The position numbers and the translations under genes were made by a program. A stretch of DNA of 64,000 nucleotides from Microstegium vimineum. Lineage: Eukaryota; Streptophyta; Magnoliopsida; Poales; Poaceae. Below the pieces are notes generated by a model, which had not been told where the DNA came from, searched no databases, and saw only the letters and a list, made by a program, of their open reading frames with translations. Positions 45,601 to 57,511 of the stretch are shown one piece after another. Each line of letters begins with the position of its first letter. The stretch's first letter is position 1. The DNA is taken from contig CM039119.1 in assembly GCA_022036555.1 (NCBI GenBank), positions 44,085,318 to 44,149,317 on the forward strand, written 5' to 3'.

Positions 45601-47970
45601 ATGGATTCCACCATACCACCGTTTCCATTCACCACCGTCGTCTGGTTCGGTAGTCTAGGGTTCGTATCCACGGGCCAGGGCCACTTCATAGTCTTTCCCT
45701 TCGCTCATGGCCTGGACAGCAGCAGCTCCGGTACGCCGGGGCCAGCAAGGATCAGGCGACGGTCCCTCCACTTGCGCCTCTGGTCTGCCATTAGGAGGAG
45801 GCGCGAGCGACTCCGACGCGCTCGTCGTCGTGCGGATTCCGAGATGCCAGATGCCATTTCCTCGGCCCCAACTGGCGACACGGCCCCTCCTCTTAGGGGC
45901 CTGTTTGACCCACGCTTGTGGACCGAGGGCGGGCGCCCCTCTGAGTGGGACTTTGGCTCTGCCGTATCGTCGTCCCCGGGGGATCCCGTGGCCTCTCCGA
46001 CACACTCGACCCCGCCACCACTGTGCGACCCGTTCCCGTACGGGCTCCACAACAGCGCAAGGCTCTGCTCTGCCCTCGCAGGTTTGCAGATACAGACACG
46101 TAGAGGGTCTCCAGGGACTCCGCCGCCTGCGACGGTCGACCCCGGACATGGGGCACGTTACGGCGACGATTGGCGGAGGAGCGCAGGGGGTCCTTGCCCC
46201 ACTTCTACCACGCCGATCCCGACTCAGACTCTCCCGATGAGAGTTATGACTCCACCCGGGAATGCTTCCACCTCGACGAGCAGGCCGACCCCCAGGACGA
46301 CGTTGACGACACTGCGGCCACAGAAGAAGGAGGAGGGGGGAACGCAACACCAGCATGAGATGCTAACCCCCCGAGTCCTGATAGAGCCGATCCACCCCCA
46401 GACGTCCAGATCACGCAAGTCTGAGAGCTTCTCAGTAAGCTCGAGGAGGAGCGCCTGCGGCTTCAGCAACTCGAGCACGCCCTCGAGCGGGATCGAGGGC
46501 ATCCGCAGGGTGGAGGAGCTCACGAGCGGGCCCGGGAAGTCCACCGGCAAATCGTCGAGGAGGGGGGGGAACGAGCCCCGAGTCTTCAACCGCGCCAGCC
46601 AGAACGTCGTGGCAGCCGCAATGCTGCTCCGCGACATGCCGGCGCCATCGACCCCCCAAGCACGGCGTATCAGGGACGAAATCCAGGGGCTTCTCCAAAC
46701 TGCGGCCGTGCAGCAGGCGGAGAGCTCGGCCTCAAGGCGTCGAGGGGCCGCCTCCGAGCGACAGGGAGCACCCCTCCCCCACCCGGCAAAATCGAGAGGT
46801 GTCCGGCCACCAGGACAAAGCGCCCTAGGGCCAAGTTGAGCGGCGACTAGTTCGGGAACGCCTCGTCGACGATTGACCCTCTCGGGTGAACAATCGACGC
46901 CGGTACGGTGACGCCGAGGCTCGAGGTTATAACGCTCACCAAGGTGGGCGCTACGACAGCGATGAAGACCGATGTCGGTCTCCGGAGCCACCGGGGCCCC
47001 GAGTCTTCGGCAGAACCATCCAGCGGACCCCCCTGCCTGTCCGTTTCCGTCCACCCACCAGCCTGGTCAAGTACAACGGCGAAACCAAGCCAGAGCTCTG
47101 TCTTGCCGACTTCAGACTGGCATGTCAGCTGGGTGGAGCTGACAACGACCACATTATCATTCGGCAACTCCCATTGTGCCTCTCCGACACCGCTCGCAGA
47201 TGGCTCGAGGAGCTGCCCCCGGACTTGATCCAGGACTAGCCCGACCTGGTCCGGATCTTCGAGGGCAACTTCAAAGGCACCTACGAGCGGCCGGGCAACC
47301 CTTGGGACCTCCGCAGCTGCAAGCAGAAGCCAGGGGAAACCCTCCGCGCCTTCACCCGCCGATTCTCGAGGCAGCGTACCGCACTGACCCACATCTCTGA
47401 CCATGAGGTCATTACGACGTTCATCGCCGGAACGACCTGCAAGGAGTTGGTGCGGGAGCTGGGGCGAAATACCCCCAAGACCGCCAACGAGCTCATGGAC
47501 ATCATCGCCAACTACGCGGCTGGCGAAGAGGTCGTTGGCACGTTCTTCCAGATACCTCCAGAGAAGGGGAAAGGCAAGGCGGATGAGCCTGGGGACTCGG
47601 ACAACGAGCCCAAGAAGAACAATGGGCCCAGAAGGAACAACAACAACGACAACGGTGGGAGGAAGAAGAAGAAGAAGAACCAACCGGGCCGACGCAACGT
47701 CGAGCCCGACGTCGAGCCCGACGACGAGCCCGACGACCTTGTCGCTGCGACAGACAAGAAGAAGCCTCGAGGGCCCCCTCCCGACGGGGGCGTCTTCGAT
47801 AAGATGCTGAAGGAGCCTTGTCCCTATCATATGGGGCCGGCCAACCACCGCCTCGAGGACTGTTGCATGCTTCGAAAGCACTTCATCCCTCCTGGCTTCA
47901 GGAGAGAGGACGACAAAGACGACCCGCCCTGTGACGTCCACGTCAAGGGCGATGCTAAAAAAAGGAGGCT
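45601..47970 (+). pseudogene. gag of the Gypsy element, interrupted
   Basis: ATG at 45601 opens a long variable, Pro/Ser/Arg-rich N-terminal part (to about 46839). The gag core starts near 46886 with VKYNGETKPELCLADFRLACQLGG and ARRWLEELPPD. It is cut by TAG at 47237-47239, where relatives have Trp (QD-W-PDL), and continues in the same frame (IFEGNFKGTY, then AFTRRFSRQR) to a Lys/Asn-rich tail and CPYHMGPANHRLEDC, a zinc-knuckle-like Cys/His pattern. An A7 run at about 47955 coincides with a frameshift into the protease frame. Antisense ORFs over this region are composition shadows. Confidence 0.82.
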
Positions 47971-50640
47971 TCCCCGAAATCCACGACTGCTACATGATCT
48001 ACGGGGGACCCTCGACTCGCCTCACCACGTGCCAGCGCAAGAGGGAGCGTCGATAGGTTTTCTCCCTCCGAGCCCAGGCTCCTCGGTACCTCGACTGGTC
48101 ACACACGCCGATCACCTTCGACCAAGACGACCACCCCGAGCACATCCCCAACACAGGGGTCTACCCGCTCGTCGTCGATCCGATCATCCTCAACACCCGC
48201 CTCACAAAGGTACTCATGGATGGGGGGAGCAGCCTCAACGTCATCTACGCCGATACCCTCGACCTCCTGGGAATCACGAGGACCATGCTTCTGCCCAGCG
48301 CAGGGGGGTTCCACGGGATCGTCCCAGGGAAGAAGGCACTCCCGATCGGCCGCATCAAGCTACCTGTATGTTTCGGCGTCCCCTCGAATTTCCGAAAGGA
48401 AGAGCTGACCTTCGAGGTGGTTGCATTCCGAGGCACCTACCACGCCATCATCGGTCGACCGGGATACGCCAAGTTCATGGCGGTCCCGAACTACACCTAC
48501 CTCAAGCTCAAGATGCCGGGGCCCTCGGGGGTCATCACCGTCGGCACCTCCTACGAGCACGCATACGACTGCGACGTCGAGTGCGTGGAAAAAGCCGAAG
48601 CTATCGAGGATTCGGCCATCCTCACAGCCCTCGACGACTTGTCCGGAGAGATCCCTGACCCCAAGCGACACGCTGGCAACTTCAAGCTGGCGGAAGACAC
48701 CAAGACCGTCCCGCTCGACCCCGGCCTCGCGGATGGGAAGGTGCTGACGATCAGCGCCACCCTCGAGCCCAAATAGGGAGCAGTGCTCATCGACTTTCTC
48801 CGTGCGAATGCCGACGTGTTTGCATGGAGTCCCTCGGATATGCCGGGCATTCCGAGGGAGGTCGCCGAGCACTCCTTGGACATCCGAGCCGGGTCCAAAC
48901 CGGTGAAGCAGCGCCTGCGCCGCTTCGACGAGGAGAAGCGCAGGATCATCGGGGAGGAGGTCGACAAACTTTTGAAGGCCGGATTCATCAAGGAGGTATA
49001 TCATCCCGAGTGGTTAGCAAATCCTGTACTTGTAAAGAAAAAGAATGGGAAGGATAGGATGTGTGTGGACTACACTAGTTTAAATAAAGCATGTCCCAAG
49101 GTTCCTTTTCCGTTACCACGTATCGATCAAATAGTAGATTCCACTGCGGGATGCGAAACCCTCTGCTTCCTTGATGCGTATTCTGACTACCACCAAATAA
49201 AGATGAAGGAGTCCGATCAGCTCGCGACTTCCTTCATCACCCCCTTCGGTATGTTTTGCTACCTCACCATGCCCTTCGATTTGGGAAACACCGGGGCCAC
49301 CTACCAGCGATGCATGCTCCACGTCTTCGGGAAACACATAGGGCCGACCGTCGAGGCCTACGTTGACGACATCGTGGTAAAATCCAAGACAGTCGGAAAC
49401 CTGGTCGGATCGCATAAAACTAAACCTTGAGAAGTGTGTCTTCGGGGTCCCTTGAGGCATGCTCTTGGGGTACATAGTTTCCCAGCGCGGAATCGAGGCC
49501 AATCCCGAGAAGGTAACCGCCATCACGAGGATGGGCCCGATCAACGACCTCAAGAGCGTGCAAAGGGTCACGGGGTGCCTTGCCGCCCTCAGCCGCTTCA
49601 TCTCGAGGCTCGGGGAGAAGGCCCTACCCCTTTACCGCCTCCTGAAGAAGACGGAACACTTCGCATGGACCGCCGAAGCCGAGGAATCGCTCTCGAAGCT
49701 CAAGGCCTTGCTCACCTCTCCCCCGATCTTGGTACCCCCGAGTCCGGCCGAGCCCCTCTTGCTCTACGTCGCAGCAACTACCCAGGTAGTCAGCGCGGTC
49801 ATAGTAGTCGAGAGGGAGGAGGAAGGACACGCCCTGCCGGTTCAGAGGCCTGTCTACTTCATGAGCGAGGTGCTTTCCGAGACCAAGATGAGGTACCCCC
49901 ACATCCAGAAGCTGTTGTACGCGATCGTCCTCACTCGGCGTAAGCTCCAGCACTATTTCCTGGGCCACCCGGTCACTGTGGTTTCATCTTTCCCCCTCGG
50001 AGAGATAATCCAGAACCGGGAGGCGTCGGGAAGGATCGCCAAGTGGTCGGCCGAGCTCATGGGGGAGACCCTCTCCTATGCCCCTCGGAAGGCCATCAAG
50101 TCTCAGGTACTGGCAGATTTCGTTGCAGAATGGACCGACACCCAACTACCCCCGGCGCAGGTCCAGAACAAGCTTTGGACCATGTACTTCGATGGATCGT
50201 TGATGAAGACGGGAGCAGGCGCTGGATTGCTGTTCGTATCACCCTTAGGGGTCCATATGCGCTATGTCATCCGCCTCCATTTCCCCGCCTCCAACAACGT
50301 TGCCGAGTACGAGGCCCTCGTTAGCGGCCTGCGCATCGCCATCGAGCTCGGGGTTTGACGCCTCGACGTGCGAGGGGACTCTCAGTTGGTGATCGACCAA
50401 GTGATGAAAGATTCAAGCTGCCACGACCCCAAGATGAAAGCCTACTGCAAGGAGGTCCAAAAACTCGAGGACAAATTCTATGGCCTCGAGCTCAACCACG
50501 TCGTCTGTCGGTACAACGAAGCTGCCGACGAGCTGGCCAAAATCGCGTCTACTCGAGGTACGGTCCCTCCCGACATCTTCTCGAGGGATCTTCACAAGCC
50601 ATTCGTCGACCTAGACTCGGGGGCTCCCGCCCTCGAACAA
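47971..50640 (+). pseudogene. protease-RT-RNase H-aRNase H part of Gypsy pol, interrupted
   Basis: The aspartic protease is recognised by LMDGGSSLNVIYADTLDLLG at about 48210. A stop at 48774-48776 follows LEPK. RT begins near 48783 (DVFAWSPSDMPGIP, RLRRFDEEKRR) and has the box AYVDDIVVKS at about 49353. Shortly after, near 49400, a deletion removes about a dozen residues and shifts frame. RNase H follows (FAWTAEAEESLSKLK, LLYVAATTQVVSAV). An archaeal-type RNase H begins MYFDGSLMKTGAGAG (about 50182); it is cut by TGA at 50356-50358 where relatives have Arg, then continues RLDVRGDSQLVI. From about 48995 to 49145 codon use is suddenly AT-rich. Confidence 0.85.
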
Positions 50641-50644
50641 GAAG

Positions 50645-51976
50645 TTGATCGACCCCCCTCGACCGATCCCCCTCGAGCGGGAAGAGGTCATGGAGATCGA
50701 CGGGGCTGCCGCAGCACCAACCCTTCTGACGGATTGGCGCGCACCCTACCTCGAGTACCTGACACGGGGCGAACTCCCAGAAGACCGCACGGAGGCCCGT
50801 CGCGTAGCCCGACGCGCCAAAACCTACGTCTTGTATGGGGACGGCCGCGAGCTATATCGACGTAGCCCATCGGGGGTACTTCAACGCTGCCTCACCCTCG
50901 AGGAGGGGAGGGCATTGCTGAAGGATCTACACTCGGGGGCTTGTGGCCACCAAGCGGCGCCGAGAACGCTGGTAGGAAGTGCCTTTCGACAGGGCTTCTA
51001 CTGGCCGACGGCCATCACCGACGCCACCAAACACGTTCGATCTTGCAAGGGATGCCAATTTTACGCCAGGCAGACCCACCTACCCACCCAAGCTCTTCAG
51101 ATGATACCCATAACCTGGCCGTTCGCAGTATGGGGGCTCGACATGGTTGGCCCCCTAAAAAGAACCAAGGGTGGCCACACTCACCTCCTCGTGGCTATAG
51201 ACAAGTTCTCGAAGTGGATCGAGGCTCGACCCATCGCCAACATCCAGTCTCGACAAGCCGTGCTATTCTTCACTGACATCATCCACCGCTTTGGGGTCCC
51301 CAACGTCATCATCACCGACAATGGCACGCAATTCACCGGCCAAAAGTTCCTGGACTTCTGTGACCATCACCACATCAGGGTGAATTGGTCCGCAGTCGCC
51401 CACTCTCGAACTAACGGTCAGGTCGAGTGTGCCAATGGTATGGTTTTGCAGGGCCTCAAGCCAAGGATCTTCGACCGGCTGAACAAACATGGCAGGAGAT
51501 GGGTCGACGAGCTACCCGTTGTGCTATGGAGTCTCCGAACGACACCAAGTCGAGCCACGGGGTTCTCTCCGTTCTTCTTGGTCTATGGGTCCGAGGCCGT
51601 CCTCCCCACTGACCTCGAGTATGGGTCCCCTCGACTGAAAGCCTACAGCGAGCAAACCAACACAGTAGCCCGAGAGGACTCCCTCGACCAGCTCGAGGAA
51701 GCCCGTGACGTGGCCCTCTTCAAGTCGGCAAAGTACCAGCAGACGCTGCGGCGATACCACAACAAAAACGTGCGCAAAAGGGACCTCGACGTCAGCGACC
51801 TCGTTCTACGCCGTCGACAAAGCAACAAGGGGCGTCACAAACTGACGCCACCTTGGGAGGGACCCTTCATCGTGGCAGAGGTGCTAAAACCCGACACTTA
51901 CAACCTGAAGAACGAGAAGGGTGAGATCTTCACCAACGCGTGGAACATCGAACAGCTACGTCGCTTCTATCCCTGA
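50645..51976 (+). CDS. Gypsy integrase (open frame)
   Basis: An uninterrupted 443-codon frame. The zinc-binding region has HSGACGHQ and CKGCQFYARQ (HHCC type). The catalytic core carries Asp in WGLDMVGPL, Asp in IITDNGTQF and Glu in NGQVECANGM, so the DDE triad appears complete. The C-terminal part has PPWEGPFIVAEVLKPDTYNL, a GPY/F-like module, and ends RRFYP. Integrase would insert the cDNA and create the 5-bp duplication. It lies downstream of broken RT/RNase H, and as part of a polyprotein it would need the upstream frame; the 50645 start is only the first codon of the open frame. I see no chromodomain. Confidence 0.88.
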   Translation: MIDPPRPIPLEREEVMEIDGAAAAPTLLTDWRAPYLEYLTRGELPEDRTEARRVARRAKTYVLYGDGRELYRRSPSGVLQRCLTLEEGRALLKDLHSGACGHQAAPRTLVGSAFRQGFYWPTAITDATKHVRSCKGCQFYARQTHLPTQALQMIPITWPFAVWGLDMVGPLKRTKGGHTHLLVAIDKFSKWIEARPIANIQSRQAVLFFTDIIHRFGVPNVIITDNGTQFTGQKFLDFCDHHHIRVNWSAVAHSRTNGQVECANGMVLQGLKPRIFDRLNKHGRRWVDELPVVLWSLRTTPSRATGFSPFFLVYGSEAVLPTDLEYGSPRLKAYSEQTNTVAREDSLDQLEEARDVALFKSAKYQQTLRRYHNKNVRKRDLDVSDLVLRRRQSNKGRHKLTPPWEGPFIVAEVLKPDTYNLKNEKGEIFTNAWNIEQLRRFYP

Positions 51977-52644
51977 GGCCTCAGAACCTTGTACATTTTC
52001 GCATTTATGTACAAATCCTCGAATGAATAAAATGTTCTCGAAACACATTTCACATTCGTTCGTAGCTCAGAGGCAGCGTCGACTCTGCCCCAGCAAAGTC
52101 GAGCCTCCCTCGGGGGCTAACAGGGGGGCACCCCCCTCCTAAGTCCCCGAAAAACGCAAACGTTTTTTTGAAACTCGGCTTTCCCTCTCGATCTTTCCCT
52201 CGAACACGCCTCCCGACTAAGTAAAGGCACCTCGAACTCCCTAAGGGTCGAGGGTGACGTCGAGCCAGGGACTCACCTACGCCCCAAGGCTACGGTATCC
52301 CCGCTCGCTCCCCCCTTCCAGGGATACGAGCGTGCGCCGGACACTTAAGTCCACAAGCGTCGACTCAGGCAAAGAAAAGCAGGGAAAGTGCGAGAAACGA
52401 AAATAACAATATGCATCTCGATCAAAATGCATTAGATATAAGAAGCCCTCGGGGGCTCGGCATTGTATCATTACAAAAGCCTAACTGTTACACGGACCTT
52501 CCTGTCCAGATATGGCTCGCAGGCCTGGGACCACTCATCGAGTGGGTCGCCGTCCGCAACAAGCAATGCAGGAAGTTGGGCATCACGCGTTGCCAACATC
52601 GGAAGGTGAAGAGTCTGCAAAAGCTCATCGACACCATCCAAGGG
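51977..52644 (+). other. Gypsy spacer between integrase and the antisense ORF
   Basis: Non-coding. Contains GAATGAATAAAATG (about 52020), which may serve as a polyadenylation signal for a plus-sense transcript; it also holds the 3' region of the antisense transcript. Confidence 0.5.
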
Positions 52645-55600
52645 CTACTGGGCGCCGTCTCCGTCCGCCGAGGGGATCACCTCGGGCTCGAAGAGCTTCG
52701 CCAGCTCGCCTCCGGGCACCTCCGCAAGATCCATCAACTTCTGGCACCTCGCGTCGTTCTCTTCATCGGTCAGCCTCGGGTCAGTGGCAAACCCGTTGAC
52801 AACGATGTTGAGGTCGTAATTGTAGGCCAAGTTGACGACCGCAAGGGCCCGCTTCACGCCCACATGCAGGGCGGCACGGATGTGCTCCGTCACCTTCTGC
52901 GTCATGGAGTAGAAGCGGCGCAGCAGGGAGTCCCCTCGAGCGTCACACTCGACCTCCGGCTCCGGCTCGACCGAGAGGTCGTCGCAGAAGGTGTTGATGA
53001 CGCCCGAGAGCCTCGCGTTGAGGTTCGCCTCAGTCCCGAGGAGGCCCTGAAGACTGTTTAGGTCCTCATGGGCGCGGGCCTTATCTGTTGCAAGCTCTGC
53101 CAAAACAAGCACACAACACGGTCAAAACCCAAAAGAGCAGGAAGAGGGTCGAGGCAGGGCAGATTCTGCAACACTCTCGAGACACTCACCTTGGGCATGC
53201 GCCTCCAGAGTGGCGTAGCTCTGCTCGGTCTCCTTGAGCTGGCGGCGGACGTCGATAAGCTCGGAGGCCTGACCCCTGACCTTAGCCTCGAGGCCCTCGA
53301 TGGTCTTGCCTGCGTCATCGAGGGCCCTCTTCTGGTTCATCGCCACCACACCCAGGGAGGTTGCGCGGTCTGAGCCTTCTCCTCCGAGGCGGCCAGCGTG
53401 TCGCGCTCGCGGGAGACGGCGTCGAGTTCCCCTCGGAGCCCTTGGATGCCCTCGGTAGCCTGGGCCAGCTCCTCCTTTAGCCGGGCGGCCTCCTCCTCGG
53501 CCTTGCGCTTGGCCTCGAGGGCAGCGTCCCGTTCCTGCCCGACCGTGATGGTCGATTGAAGGGCGTCGTCGAGCCTCGACTGTGCCGAGGCCAAGGCCGC
53601 CCGGGCTTCCTTCTGCACGGCCTCAAAGCCGGCCCTCGCGTGGGCGACCTTCGACTCGGCATCCTCCCGAGCGGCTGCCGCCTCGGCCCTCGCCCGGGCG
53701 GCCTCGCCCTCCGCCCTCTCCAGCGAGGCGCGAAGGGTCGGGAGTTGCTCCTGCGCCCGGAGGATGAACTGGGACTTATCATAGGACCTCGCCCGCAGCG
53801 TCTGACAAGGATGAAAAGGAAGATCGTCATGAAACAGCAATAAGTTAACCCAAGCAAAACCTAAGGGAGAACCAAACCCACCTCCATCCCCCGGCATATG
53901 TCCACGGCGGCGACATTCGCAGCGAGACGCACCGAGTGCTCGAACCAGGCCCGGTACTGCTCGAGGTGCTCCCACTACCGGAGCTCGGTCTGGTCGTCGA
54001 GCGTGAAGAAGAGCCGCTCAGGGTCTCGAGGGTCCGCCGGCTCGAGGACGCCTTGTCCCCAGTGCGCGCTGCGGGCGGCGATCCTCTCTTGGACCTCCTG
54101 CATGACACCCTGGCGCACGGCGTCGGGACCCCCGCGGCGCTCCACCTCCCCCTGCTGACTCCCTCCTGCGCCGACGGGCCCGACGCCCGTGCGCTCGACG
54201 CGGCAGGCGCCGAGGGTGTGTCCGCTCGACCCCCTGACGGGGATCGCGACGACTGCCCCCGCGTCCGCCGCGGCACTTCATCTTTAGGAGCCATGGGGCG
54301 TTCCCCCCGTGGCTCGGCTTCAACGGTAGGGGCCGACCTCGAGGTCGACCCCTCTCCTCCTTCGGTTCCGACGGCCACCTGCTCGGGCGCCGCCTGTTCC
54401 TCTTGCTCCAGTCCACCTCCTCGATGTCGCTGTCGTTGTCCTCCTCCTCGTCGTCGTCCTCCTCTTCCGAGGGCGATTCCTCCTCGGGAAGGCCCTCCCA
54501 CCTCTGTCGGGCCCGGCGCTGATCCCTCGCCTCTTTCTCCCGGGCCCTCTTAGCCCTGGCCTCCTTGGCTTTGTCCTTGGCTGCCTTGTCCTTCTCTGCC
54601 TGGAGGCACCTCGCCTGGGTCTCAGCCCGGTCCTCCTTCACCAGCGGAGGCGAGGGCCGGAAGGGGACGTTCCCCTGCGGAACGCGAAGCAGTCAGAACG
54701 CAAGCAAAAAGGGCGGACAATGCAAACACAAGACCCCTAATAGAGGAAGAGGACCTTACCAGCTCGAAGTACCCCTCGTCCGATTTCATGGGGATCCTGG
54801 CGATGTTCTTGGCGACGAACGAGCCCGCAAAGAAGCAGCAGACGCGGCGGACCACCCTATCCGAGGGCAGTTCGTCTCCTACGAGGCGACACCTCGAGAG
54901 GTCTACCCCCGGACGCATCTCGTCAAGGCGGAGGGGTCGAGCCATCAGCGGCACGACCCGCCGCCGGTGGAACGCCGACGCGGCGATCTCCGCCGTGAGT
55001 CCCTCCTTCTTCAGACGCTTGACCGCGTCCAGCAGGTTGGCGAGGCGGTGCTGCTTGCTCTGCACGATGTCATACCTCCAGCAGTCTGGCTACGCGTCGA
55101 TCGTCCTCCCGGTGTATGCCAGGAACAGGTTGTCGTCGTTCCTCAGGTAAAACCACCCGGAGTGCCATCCGGAGTGGCTCGACGTAAGCTTCCCCGGGAT
55201 CCAGAACTCCGACCGCTTGAGGGAGATGCAGCAGCACCCGGCCCTGATCATCTTGCGGGTACCCTTGCCGGCCGACGCATGGAAGATGTTCGCCTCGAAG
55301 AGGTGGAGCCACAACTCCCAGTGGGGCTCGATCCCGAGGTAGCCTTCACATACGATAGCAAAGACCGCCGCCTGGCAGACGCCGTTGGGGGTGAGGTGTT
55401 GGAGCTCCACGCCGTAGTGGTGGAGGATTGCGCGCAGAAAATGGCTGGGTGGGGCGCCTAGTCCCGCTCGGTGGAAGACCTCGAAGCTCACCACATACCC
55501 CTCCGGCGGGTTGAGCTCGGCATGGTCTGGCGATGGCAACAACCACTCCGGTCGCTCTGTCGAGGTAACAGGACGGAGGAGGCCGCTCTCCACCAAACCC

Positions 55601-55668
55601 CCCAGGCGCAAGGCCGTCATCGAGGACACGAGCCAATCATCGGGACCGACGAGGTTGTACTTGGCCAT
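52645..55668 (-). pseudogene. Antisense multi-exon ORF of the Gypsy element
   Basis: On the opposite strand to gag-pol. A likely start is ATG at 55668 (MAKYNLVGPDDWLV). The first part has EGYVVSFEVFHRAGLGAP and the WELWLHLFEA block, typical of the domain catalogued as putative gypsy-type transposon (PF04195); the name is from family knowledge. Probable introns: donor after 54760 (CTG/GTAAGG) with acceptor before 54674 (CCGCAG); donor after 53882 with an acceptor near 53803 (TTGTCAG); and donor near 53190 (AAG/GTGAGTG) with an acceptor near 53100 (TTTGGCAG). Exon 2 is Lys/Glu-rich then acidic. The later exons are Ala/Glu/Arg-rich coiled coil (about 53800-53200) and a C-terminal part ending at 52645. 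TAG at 55092-55090, another near 53978 and a frame change in exon 2 mark decay. Confidence 0.72.
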
Positions 55669-56099
55669 GGGATCGGGAAGGATGATGCGCTCAGATTTGG
55701 GGGCGGAAGGTACGTTCCCTATCTCCCTTCTCTTTCTCTCTCGCGTGCGCAGAGTTCCGGCTCGCAGGGCACCTAAGGCAATGGCGGGGAGAAGGAGGCA
55801 GGGAAGGCGAAGGCAAGGAGGCAGGAAAGGCAAGGGCGCGGAAAAAGCACCCAACGCCTCACCTTCGCTATTTATAAGCGGGAGTCCAACGGACGGAACC
55901 GGCAAAACAGGCAAGAGAATCTCCACATTTAATGCGCCTGTACTCCCCTTCCTCGTATTCCTCCAGGATAAGGCACTGTGTCCCATCGTCTGGCTCCGCA
56001 CCGCACTCCGCCCTGCAACTGCCACTGTTGCGCCAAACGGACATCGCCTAAAAAGGCGCGCGGCCGGAAGCGTTATCTTCGGAGGTAAGGAATCTTGAG

Positions 56100-57275
56100 G
56101 CAGCGAGAGCTGGCCCTCGAAAGAGGGTTCGACAGCTACCCTCGAGTACCCGAGGCCAGAAATGACCTTGGGTTAGGACTTCGGTCCACCCCCAAAAATC
56201 TCGAGGGGACAAAGGCCGGCCTACGAACGGGCTCGACAGCCCCCCTCGAGTACCCGAGGTCTGGGGAGACCTCGGGTCGTCGACTCCAGTCCAATCCCCA
56301 GCCTTGAAGGGACAAAGGCTGGCCCTTTCGTGGGGTTCGACAGCCTCCCTCGAGAGCTCCAGCCCAATGGGCAATGGCACAGGTATGTCCCCAAGTTCAA
56401 TACAATTACCCGTTCTTCCCCCTCGGCGGTCCACAAGGTAGGACTCCTCCTTCTGAGGATAGCGTCGGATGACGAACCATCCGTCAAATCTTGAGGGAGC
56501 GAAGGCTGGCCCTTACATAGGGTTCGACAGCCGCCCTCGAGTACCTGAGTTCAGGAAGGACCCATGGTTAACGAACTCCGGTCCACCCCCAAATCTTGAG
56601 GGAGCAAAGGCTGGCTCCACGAACGGAGTTCGACAGCCGCCCTCGAGTACGCGAGTCAGGGATGTCCCGGGGGGGGCCAGGCGCGTGCCCCTAGCTCGAG
56701 AACGAACTCTCGAGGTCCCCTGGGACGTATCCGAGGCATAACCTAGGAATACCTAAGGATCCCTACGCTGGGAGGCATCGAGCCACCAACTCCTATCGAA
56801 TGGGGTTGGCACCTTGGTAATCCATATGGTCGTGCTTAGTAAGCCTTACGGTCTTACTTAAATGAGAACACCTCCAGGCCACTAGTCGACCCCTATCGAA
56901 TGGGGCACGTGTTCTCACTCGGATTTTTACCCATACTGGGCACCATTTCTAATGGACTCATGCCCGAGAACAGCTCACCGAGGACTTCGGGCTCATCCTA
57001 ACGAGGATAGCACGATGCTCTTCACCCCAGAATCCGAACGCAAGGATCCGTGGGAAGGACGCTATGAGGTAGTGAAGGCCTAGCCATTCGAGGGCTCGAG
57101 GGCCCGACTACGCACAACACCCCTCAACGAAAGAGGGTCGAAAAACTCGTGACCTGGCAGATAGGGTCGACCTCTCGGGTGGGGCGCTCTGACTCCAGTT
57201 GTGCTCGAGGGAGCGAAGGCTGGCCCTCGGTGGGGTTCGACAGCCGCCTTCGAACACTTCTCTTTTCAGGGAAAG
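56100..57275 (+). repeat. Degenerate tandem repeats in the Gypsy 3' region
   Basis: At least six copies of a unit with the words GGCTGGCCCT...GGGTTCGACAGCC..CCCTCGAGTAC start near 56108, 56214, 56308, 56497, 56608 and 57218. Spacing is about 95-190 bp for the first five, with a gap before the last. No coding potential. Tat elements are known to carry tandem repeats near the 3' LTR. Confidence 0.75.
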
Positions 57276-57348
57276 GAACGGGATCGACCCCTCGATAGGG
57301 CGCCACGTCTCCAGGTATCCTTAAAAAACCCCTCGATACGACATATTA

Positions 57349-57396
57349 TAGCCCCCAGAGGAGTTCTTAATCACTCCTCTGGGGCCTCGGGGGCTA
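57349..57396 (+). repeat. Hairpin, upstream copy, Gypsy 3' end
   Basis: TAGCCCCCAGAGGAGT...ACTCCTCTGGGG CCTCGGGGGCTA can fold on itself with nested arms. It is a near copy of 57512-57558. Confidence 0.7.
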
Positions 57397-57511
57397 CCCC
57401 CGCGGGGTGCGCTCGCGCGCACCCCACGGAGAATCGAACCTCTCACTAACCCTGCAGGTCAAGGACAAAACCTCCGGGTAATCCTTACTCCCTCCGAGAA
57501 AACACATATCA

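Noticed and set aside
46224..47941. Long antisense frames (up to 364 codons) opposite Gypsy gag
   Set aside because: No domain; the frames follow GC-rich codon structure of gag on the other strand.
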